Below, one piece after another: positions 29,802-35,043 of a DNA stretch of 35,043 bases (positions are counted from its first letter, which is position 1; each line of letters begins with the position of its first letter). The notes under the pieces are model-generated. The model saw nothing but the letters and a program-made list of their open reading frames with translations. It had not been told where the DNA came from and searched no databases. The translations under genes were made by a program, and so were the position numbers. The stretch comes from Oscillospiraceae bacterium (GTDB lineage Bacteria > Bacillota > Clostridia > Oscillospirales > Oscillospiraceae): positions 1-35,043 of the forward strand of contig JAFXYJ010000049.1 of NCBI GenBank assembly GCA_017541825.1, read 5' to 3'.

Positions 29802-31135
29802 TCCCATGCCTCCGCGGGGATCGCCGTCGCCGGCGTCCACCAGTCGTCCCCGTCGATCTCGATGTCGTTCTCGCTCTCGTCGTAGACGCCCCACCACTTG
29901 CCGTCGTGGTACTGCGCCAGCTGGATGTCGTAGGAGTAGCGCCCGTCCCAGACCGTCAGCAGGAAGGCCAGCGTCCAGCCCGTGGGCGGATCGTTGACGC
30001 AGCTGCGCCACGTCCGGTCGCTGACCGCCACCTGCGGCGCCTGCGCCGGATCGGGGGGCGGTGCTTTCACCGCCTCCGCGTCCGCCTTCACCGGCGCGGG
30101 CCTGTTGTTGGCCTCGAAGGCCGCGTCCAGGGCGTTGGCCGCCAGCGCGTCGTAGATGGCGCCCCAGCCGATGTGCCACTCGATGGGCTTCTTGAACCGG
30201 ATCCCGGTGGGCTCGCCGTCCCAGTCCAGCCCGTCCTCGCCGTGGCCGGCGTGGCGGAAGGTCAGCTTGAGCTGGTCCATGCCGTCCTTGCGGTTGGCGA
30301 ACCGGGCCGCGGAGAAGTACCCGGCCAGCTGCGCCCGCCGCACCAGCTCCCGGTCCACTTTGGACACGTCGGTCTCGTAGGCCAGCGGATCCGCGCAGCC
30401 CGGTTTGGTCAGCGGGGGATGGGCCAGCGTCTCCTCGATGTGGCGCACGGTGATGGCCTTGTCCTCGATGTGGTGGTCGATCACCCAGTCGGCGGCGTTC
30501 ATCTGCTCGTCGTAGCTGCACTGGCTCAGCCGGTAGGCCACCGACTCGTTGATCTTCTGCTCCTCCCACTTGCGCTGCCAGCCGGGGTAGGTCAGATTGT
30601 TTTTGATGGCCTCCAGCCGCGCCAGCCGGGTGGATGAGATCTGCAGCGCCTCGGCCACGCGCTCCCGCATCCTGCCGGGCAGCTCCACGCCGCGCTCCTT
30701 CATCCGCGTGAGGATCTCCGTGGTCTTTGCCGCCTCTTTCTGCAGCTCCGGCCCGGACTTCACCCGCTGGGCGTTGGCGTGGATCAGCATCAGCTCCTCC
30801 CGGTCCGCGTCCTCGGGCGTGTCGTAGACCACGCAGGGCACCAGCTCCCAGCGCGCCCGGTCCTCGCGCTCGCTCTCGTACAGGTACCGCAGCGCCCGCA
30901 GCCGCCGGTGTCCGCTGATCAGCTTGTACCGGCCGTTGACGCCTTCCACCACGCCCAGGGGCGTGAGCAGGCCGCTGACCTTGATGCTCTCGGCCAGATC
31001 CTGCTCCAGGAAGTCCACGCTGTAGAAGTTCTTCCAGTTGGCGTCGATCTTTGAGATCTTCACAAGGGTGATCTCCATGGGCCGCGGCTCCGCCGACGGC
31101 TCCAGGTAGTCGGTGATCTTAAACGCTTTCGCCAT
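29798..31135 (-). CDS. ParB-like partition protein with fused DUF551-like tail
   Basis: 445 residues. A ParB N-terminal domain (about 20-125: ITLVKISKIDANWKNFYSV, AESIKVSGLLTPLGVVEGVNGRYKLISGHRRLRALRYL, IHANAQR) is followed by a helix-turn-helix region (about 130-230; RERVAEALQISSTRLARLEAIKN). A long middle part is unassigned. The last ~73 residues (WRSCVNDPPTGW, VWDGRY, IQLAQYHDGKWW, DDWWTPATAIPAEAWE) resemble DUF551 domains of small phage proteins, apparently fused on. ParA is encoded just upstream with a 17-base overlap. It may segregate a plasmid-like phage form or act as a DNA-binding regulator. Confidence 0.85.
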   Translation of the reverse strand: MAKAFKITDYLEPSAEPRPMEITLVKISKIDANWKNFYSVDFLEQDLAESIKVSGLLTPLGVVEGVNGRYKLISGHRRLRALRYLYESEREDRARWELVPCVVYDTPEDADREELMLIHANAQRVKSGPELQKEAAKTTEILTRMKERGVELPGRMRERVAEALQISSTRLARLEAIKNNLTYPGWQRKWEEQKINESVAYRLSQCSYDEQMNAADWVIDHHIEDKAITVRHIEETLAHPPLTKPGCADPLAYETDVSKVDRELVRRAQLAGYFSAARFANRKDGMDQLKLTFRHAGHGEDGLDWDGEPTGIRFKKPIEWHIGWGAIYDALAANALDAAFEANNRPAPVKADAEAVKAPPPDPAQAPQVAVSDRTWRSCVNDPPTGWTLAFLLTVWDGRYSYDIQLAQYHDGKWWGVYDESENDIEIDGDDWWTPATAIPAEAWE

Positions 31136-31910
31136 TGTTCTCGTCCTCCGTTTCCCGCAGATATTCGTCGGCCAGCATCCGGTAGTCGTGCCCGGCCCGG
31201 CCCTTGGGGTCGTACTCGCCCACGGGCTTCCGGGCGAAGGTGGCCTCCTCCACCTTCACGCTGCAGTGGATCTCGGTGTCGAACACCGCCCCGCGGAAGG
31301 TGGAACGCAGCATCTCCCGGCCCTCCCGGCACAGGCGCGTTGCCTGCACCATCGTCAGCAGCACGTGGTAGTCCGGCATCCAGCGCCCGGCGCCCATGAG
31401 CTGCTGGATCTGCGTCACCAGCTCCCCGGTCCCGGCCTGGGAGAAGGCGTCGGCCTTCGTGGGGATGATCACGTCCTGGCTCACGCTCAGCGCGGCCACG
31501 CTGGCCGCCGTGAAGCTGGGCGGGCAGTCGATGACCACGTGGTCGAAGGCCCGGTCGTTCCGCAGCACGTTGATCAGATCCCGGAACCGGCGCAGGGCCT
31601 CGCTGCCGCCCTCGGTCATGCTGGCCAGATCCAGCGTCAGCAGGCCCATGTCCGCGCCCAGCAGCCACAGGTTGTCCCGGCCGGTGGGGGAGACCACGTC
31701 CTCCCAGTAGGTCTCGGCCTCGCCGGAGAGCACCTGCGTCAGCGTGGGATCCTCCGGCGCCGCGCCGAAGAAGTCCGTGGCGTTGTGCTGCGGATCCGCG
31801 TCGATCAGCAGCACCCGGCGGCCCCGCTTGGCCAGGATCGCCGCCAGGTTGCAGGCGGTCAACGTTTTCCCGGTGCCGCCCTTGAAGTTTGCGATGGATA
31901 ATACTCTCAC
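31119..31910 (-). CDS. ParA family ATPase
   Basis: 263 residues from GTG 31910 (GGAGG 8 bases upstream). Deviant Walker A NFKGGTGKTLTACNLA (K10, K15), Walker A' LLIDADPQHNAT (D37, D39) and Walker B HVVIDCPPSF are complete. No N-terminal DNA-binding extension, as in short ParA/Soj types. ParA-ATP coats nucleoid DNA and moves ParB-bound cargo. With the overlapping parB-like gene it could keep a replicating circular phage genome, or position it in the cell. Confidence 0.92.
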   Translation of the reverse strand: MRVLSIANFKGGTGKTLTACNLAAILAKRGRRVLLIDADPQHNATDFFGAAPEDPTLTQVLSGEAETYWEDVVSPTGRDNLWLLGADMGLLTLDLASMTEGGSEALRRFRDLINVLRNDRAFDHVVIDCPPSFTAASVAALSVSQDVIIPTKADAFSQAGTGELVTQIQQLMGAGRWMPDYHVLLTMVQATRLCREGREMLRSTFRGAVFDTEIHCSVKVEEATFARKPVGEYDPKGRAGHDYRMLADEYLRETEDENNGESV

Positions 31911-31925
31911 CGTTTTTGCCTCCGT

Positions 31926-32195
31926 TCATGTGATGGGTTTGTTGTAGATCGAAAACTCCCGCATCCCGCCGTAGATGGGCCGGGCGACCCGGTCCTCCGG
32001 CGGCGGCAGGATATAGCTCTCCCGGAACCGGCGCCGCTCCCAGGGGTACTCGCCGGGGAAGGTGAACTCCACGGTGTAGAACCGGCCCTCCGGGTGCACG
32101 TACACCACCGTGCCCTCCTCGCCGGGCAGCAGGCTGCCGCCCTCCATGCCGTACTCGATCCGGGCCCGGACCCGGTCCCCGACCTTCACGTCCAC
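31926..32195 (-). CDS. Small beta-barrel-like phage protein, unknown
   Basis: 89 residues from GTG 32195 with GGGGAGG 7 bases upstream, overlapping the helicase end by 10 bases. The start DVKVGDRVRARIEYGMEGGSLLPGEEGTVVYVHPEGRFYTVEFTF looks like an SH3/KOW-type small barrel (GDRVRA...GEEGTVVYV), followed by a polar C-terminus. It may bind nucleic acid or protein in the replication module; no named family. Confidence 0.65.
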   Translation of the reverse strand: MDVKVGDRVRARIEYGMEGGSLLPGEEGTVVYVHPEGRFYTVEFTFPGEYPWERRRFRESYILPPPEDRVARPIYGGMREFSIYNKPIT

Positions 32196-33595
32196 GGCGT
32201 CGCCTCCCCGTCGGGCAGCTCGTCCATCTTCACCTGGGCGCGCTCCGCCTCGGCGGCGGCCTGCCGGGCCTCCCGGTTGGCGTCCATCTTCTCCACGCGC
32301 TCCCGCGCGCCGGCCACGGCGGGGTCCTCGTAGGGCGGCACGTAGTCAAAGCGCATGTGCCGCGCGTCGAAGTGCAGGATCATCCGCGTGCAGGGGCCGT
32401 CCTTGTTCTTGTCCACCTTGAGGATACGGTTGCTGCCGTAGTCGTTGAGGTCGGCCAGGTCCAGGATCAGGATCGCCTCGGCGTCGTGGATCAGCTGGTG
32501 GCTCTCCCGCAGGTTTTCCTTCGAGAGCTCCGGCCGCTTGCCCTGGTTGTTTTTCTGCGGCGGCGTCACCTGGCTGAGGCCCACCACCGTGCAGCCCAGC
32601 TGCAGCGACAGGGTGTGCAGCCCCATGGACACGGCCCGGACCTGCTCGCTGGGCGTCTCGCCCTTGGAGGCCACGAGCTGGACGTAGTCCACGAAGATGA
32701 CCTCGTACTGGCGCATCAGCGTCGTGGCGCGGATGTCCTCCACGGTGCAGCCGGCGGCCTCGATCAGCTCGAAGGGCACGGCCTGATCCGCGCTCATGCT
32801 CTGCGTGATCTTGACCCAGTCAGGCATGGTCAGACGCCTGCGCTTGATGTCCGGCAGGGCCACGTCCGCCCGGTTGGCGATGATCCGGTCCGCCGCGTCC
32901 TCCTGGCTGGTCTCCAGCGAGAAGAAGCCCACGCGCCGGCCGCTCTTGGCCAGACCCATGGCGATCTGCAGCGCCAGCGCCGTCTTGCCGACGGAACTCT
33001 CCGCCGCCAGCACCACGAAGCGGCCCTGCGTGACGAACAGCCGTTCGTTGAGGGCGGGGAAGCCCCAGTCCAGGAACTCCGCCGGCGCGGGGTTCTGCGT
33101 CCGGTCCAGGAAGTCCTTGGCCATCTCCTGATAGCCCGAGATCCGGATGCTCTCCCGCTGGGCCAGCATCCCCTGGGCGCGGAGCAGCAGCTCCCGCGCC
33201 TGGTCGGCGTGCTCGCACTCGAGCACCGCCGCGGCCAGGTTCTGCAGCTGCCGCAGCCGCGCGTAGTCGGCCACGATCCGGCAGTAGGTTTCCCAGCTCG
33301 CCGTGGTCGGCGTGGCGATCATGGCTTCCTTCACGGTGTCCCGGTAGGCGCCGCCCACCCGGTCCACCAGCGTCACCGGATCCACCGGCTTCCGGTCCAG
33401 CCAGAGCTGCCGGCAGGCGGTGAACAGCGTCCGGAAGGTGGCGTCGGTGAAGTCCTCGGGGCGGAGCCGCTGCATGATCTCCGCGGTCAGCTTTTCCGGC
33501 TCGATCATCAGCACGCCGATCACGGACTGCTGCGCCTGCTCGGCGGCCCAGGCCGCCCGGAACTGCAGCGCGTCGTTTTCCGGTGTCAGATCCAT
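32186..33595 (-). CDS. Phage replicative DNA helicase (DnaB-like)
   Basis: 469 residues. N-terminal DnaB domain (about 12-115; AEQAQQSVIGVLMIEPEKLTAEIMQRL), linker, and RecA-like motor: Walker A AESSVGKTALA (198-208; usual form is GRPSMGKTAL), SLETSQEDAADRI, Walker B VIFVDYVQLV, VVGLSQVTPP and the C-terminal Arg-finger region LRESHQLIHDAEAILIL. It unwinds DNA ahead of the host polymerase at the phage fork. AAGGAG lies 9 bases before the ATG; its start overlaps the initiator gene by 10 bases. No separate loader gene is seen. Confidence 0.94.
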   Translation of the reverse strand: MDLTPENDALQFRAAWAAEQAQQSVIGVLMIEPEKLTAEIMQRLRPEDFTDATFRTLFTACRQLWLDRKPVDPVTLVDRVGGAYRDTVKEAMIATPTTASWETYCRIVADYARLRQLQNLAAAVLECEHADQARELLLRAQGMLAQRESIRISGYQEMAKDFLDRTQNPAPAEFLDWGFPALNERLFVTQGRFVVLAAESSVGKTALALQIAMGLAKSGRRVGFFSLETSQEDAADRIIANRADVALPDIKRRRLTMPDWVKITQSMSADQAVPFELIEAAGCTVEDIRATTLMRQYEVIFVDYVQLVASKGETPSEQVRAVSMGLHTLSLQLGCTVVGLSQVTPPQKNNQGKRPELSKENLRESHQLIHDAEAILILDLADLNDYGSNRILKVDKNKDGPCTRMILHFDARHMRFDYVPPYEDPAVAGARERVEKMDANREARQAAAEAERAQVKMDELPDGEATPWT

Positions 33596-34380
33596 TCGAG
33601 GTCACTCCTTCCGGCCGGTCTCGCCTCCCGGCGCGGCTGCGCCGGATCGTCCCAGCCCTCCCAGCCGTATCCGTTGAGATAGGTGGACAGGTGGGGGATC
33701 CCCACGCCGCGCTCCCATTCGTCCGTCCGGCTCTGGATCTCCAGCGCCCGGGCGATGCCGTCGATCAGCGCCTTGTCCGGGTGCAGGGCCTCCCAGGCCC
33801 GGATGGCCCGCTGCTTGTTCCCGCGCTTGTCGTGGGGGTACCAGGCCCACAGCCGGGCGAACCGTTCCGGCTCCCAGTCCGGGGCGTCCTTATGTACGCG
33901 GTCCCGCCGCCCCCCCTTGGGGGGACTATAGGGGGGTATATTATTACTTGGTAGGTTAGTCTTTGGTTGCGTGCGGTTTTCCGATGTCGGAAAATCGCAT
34001 GCGGTCGGCGTTTGATTTTCGCACGCGGACGGCGTGCGGTTTTCGCATGCGGACGGCGTGCGATTTTCGCATGCGGTGTCCCGGGGATCCTCGCACACGA
34101 TGTAGTCCGCGCCCGAGAACTTTCCGCCGCCGGCGCGCTGCTGGTCACCGCGGACCACATACCCCGCCGCCTCCAGCTCGTTCATCGTGCTGCGTACCGC
34201 GCTCAGCCCGTCCCTGTGCTGCCGGGCCAGCCAGTCGAGCGTAAACTCCCAGTCGTCCGGCTGCCGCAGCATGAACACCAGCAGGCCCAGCGCCTTGTAG
34301 GACAGCTTCGGATCGTCCACCAGGCCGTTCTCCAGCTGGGTGTAGTTTCGCAGTTTCCTGCGGACCCTGACCGTGGCCAT
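33586..34380 (-). CDS. Phage replication initiator (winged-helix, DnaD-like organisation)
   Basis: 264 residues. An N-terminal winged helix (about 1-95; NGLVDDPKLSYKALGLLVFMLRQPDDWEFTLDWLARQ, STMNELEAAGYV) is followed by a repeat linker with ACENRTPS, ACENRTPS and ACENQTPT (103-126), then TNLPSNNIPPYSPPKGG. The C-terminal domain (about 168-246; FARLWAWYPHDKRGNKQRAIRAWEAL, IPHLSTYLNGYGWEGW) is that of phage replisome-organiser proteins. The repeats are 24-bp DNA repeats next to an AT-rich tract, so the gene probably contains the phage origin it recognises, as lambda O does. It is followed at once by DnaB. Confidence 0.85.
   Translation of the reverse strand: MATVRVRRKLRNYTQLENGLVDDPKLSYKALGLLVFMLRQPDDWEFTLDWLARQHRDGLSAVRSTMNELEAAGYVVRGDQQRAGGGKFSGADYIVCEDPRDTACENRTPSACENRTPSACENQTPTACDFPTSENRTQPKTNLPSNNIPPYSPPKGGRRDRVHKDAPDWEPERFARLWAWYPHDKRGNKQRAIRAWEALHPDKALIDGIARALEIQSRTDEWERGVGIPHLSTYLNGYGWEGWDDPAQPRREARPAGRSDLEWI
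33926..34078. other. Candidate phage replication origin: iterons plus AT-rich segment
   Basis: Units of 24 bp sharing GTGCGATTTTCGCATGCGG occur at 34055-34078 and 34031-34054, with less exact copies at 34007-34030 and 33983-34006 and part of another at 33966-33982. Next to them, 33926-33965 is the only clearly AT-rich piece of the early region (TATATTATTACTTGG core) and could melt. Iterons plus a melting tract inside the initiator gene is the lambda-type origin arrangement. Confidence 0.6.
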
Positions 34381-34758
34381 TCACAGCACCGCCCTCTCCG
34401 GCCGGTTTTTCATCGCGGCCTCCCGCGTGGGGAAGAACACCCGGCGCAGCTCCGCGTCCCGGATCAGCGGGAAGTCGTTGATGGTCCAGAGCACGCCGTC
34501 CGGCTTGAACACCGCCGCCGCGTCGAACACCGTCATGGCCTCCAGCACCGGGTGGCGCCCGGCGCAGTCCTGCGCCGCTCTGGATCCCCAGCTCTCGCCC
34601 CGGTTGACCGGGCAGACGGCGGAGACCATGTCCATGCAGCCGTCCTCGTCGCACAGGTTCGCCCGCCAGATCCAGACGGTCCGGCCCTCCTGCAGCCACT
34701 CCGGCAGCACGGCCACGCGGCCCTCCCGCGCTGATTTTTCCATGTATTTCCGGCTCAT
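34381..34758 (-). CDS. Phage early protein, unknown
   Basis: 125 residues from ATG 34758 (GGAGG 7 bases upstream; ATGA overlap with the HTH protein). Sequence features: a basic start (SRKYMEKSAREGRVAVLPEW), VWIWRANLCDEDGCMDMVSAVCPVNRGESWG, DAAAVFKPDGVLWTINDFPLIRD, and RRVFFPTREAAMKNRPERA. The FFxTxxEAxxA-type end is common in small phage proteins that also carry a KPDG...W loop. No enzymatic motif recognised. Its stop touches the initiator start. Confidence 0.7.
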   Translation of the reverse strand: MSRKYMEKSAREGRVAVLPEWLQEGRTVWIWRANLCDEDGCMDMVSAVCPVNRGESWGSRAAQDCAGRHPVLEAMTVFDAAAVFKPDGVLWTINDFPLIRDAELRRVFFPTREAAMKNRPERAVL

Positions 34759-35043
34759 GCGAACGCCTCCATGACCGGCGGGCATTCCCTCTCGATCCTC
34801 TCGAAGTCGATGGGGACCTCGCCGCGTTCCCAATAGCTGACAGCCCTCTGAGACAGCCCCAGCAGCTCGCCCAGCTCCACCTGACTGCAATTATGGTCTT
34901 TCCTCCATCGCCGCAGCGCGGCACCGATCTCCGCGATCTTATCGCGGTTGGCCTCGTAGTAGGCCCGCTTAGCCTCCGCGATCTTATCGCGGTTGGCCTC
35001 GTAGTAGGCCCGCTTAGCCTCCGCGATCTTATCGCGGTTGGCC
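34755..35043 (-). CDS. Repeat-containing XRE helix-turn-helix protein (N-terminus beyond the window)
   Basis: About 95 C-terminal residues are visible; the gene runs off the right edge. The visible N-terminal part is a tandem array of the 15-residue unit NRDKIAEAKRAYYEA, identical at DNA level. The array leads into an HTH_XRE domain: ALRRWRKDHNCSQVELGELLGLSQRAVSYWERGEVPIDFERI, with the recognition helix SQRAVSYWERG. The charged, aromatic repeat should form a long helix or coiled coil. It overlaps the next gene by ATGA. It is probably an early regulator placed upstream of the replication genes; true length unknown. Confidence 0.75.
   Translation of the reverse strand, partial: ANRDKIAEAKRAYYEANRDKIAEAKRAYYEANRDKIAEIGAALRRWRKDHNCSQVELGELLGLSQRAVSYWERGEVPIDFERIERECPPVMEAFA
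34931..35043. repeat. Exact 45-bp tandem repeat running off the window
   Basis: Units at 34931-34975 and 34976-35020 are identical, and a third is cut after 23 bases at the window end. The unit length keeps the reading frame (15 codons). No spacers, so not a CRISPR array. Confidence 0.95.

Noticed and set aside
34931-35043. Tandem repeat as a CRISPR array
   Set aside because: Units abut with no spacers and keep a reading frame.

Overview
The window is a high-GC (roughly 65% by eye) stretch of a Gram-positive bacterial chromosome. It carries about 7 kb of host genes followed by about 27 kb of a tRNA-integrated temperate tailed prophage. Strong GGAGG-type ribosome binding sites, the prfA-tsaC/coaE gene order, a surface protein with Clostridia-style Cys/His motifs, and a phage with DUF5361, P27, Gp6 and ArpU-like proteins all suggest a GC-rich Clostridia such as an Oscillospiraceae-like gut anaerobe. 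That placement is inference. The first gene is cut at base 1 and the last gene is cut inside an exact 45-bp tandem repeat, so both ends may be contig ends.

Host part (1-7571): the 3' end of a membrane-anchored Ig-like surface protein; a shared bidirectional terminator; an M18 aminopeptidase; a small Gly-rich membrane protein; a one-piece fusion of threonylcarbamoyl-AMP synthase and dephospho-CoA kinase, translationally coupled to prfA (RF1). Divergent promoters at 5064-5133 then lead into an aldo/keto reductase with two 4Fe-4S motifs and a beta-sandwich protein. An AT-rich zinc-ribbon gene of foreign composition (7065-7571) follows.

Attachment region (7572-8037): no protein gene. It holds the 3' half of a tRNA-Thr(GGU) with encoded CCA (7920-7965, minus strand), broken at the anticodon loop. 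Next to it are a perfect 20-bp hairpin, an inverted partial copy and a second diverged tRNA tail. I read this as the bacterial attachment site on the lysis side of the prophage. The 5' half of the tRNA and the integrase should lie beyond base 35043.

Prophage (about 7966-35043): every gene is on the minus strand, early genes on the right and late genes on the left. From right to left: repeat-HTH protein, replication initiator with in-gene iterons and an AT-rich segment, DnaB helicase, ParA-ParB, a run of small overlapping genes, a 309-bp highly structured intergenic region with a TTGACA promoter, a HUH-type Rep-like protein, an ArpU-like regulator, HNH nuclease, a ParB-methyltransferase interrupted at a run of ten G, two P27-like small terminase proteins, TerL, portal, a small HAD phosphatase, MuF head protein, a putative glycosyltransferase, a head fibre, scaffold, major capsid, connector genes, tail tube with an Ig-like domain, tail chaperones joined by a canonical -1 frameshift site, tape measure, tail tip genes, holin and endolysin. 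Most genes overlap by ATGA, GTGA or TTGA, so expression is probably strongly coupled.

The most notable points are the G10 tract that switches off the methyltransferase reading frame (possible phase variation), the HUH Rep beside a folded non-coding region in a phage that also has a DnaB replisome and ParAB, the A AAA AAC frameshift site, the in-gene origin candidate, and the TsaC-CoaE fusion.
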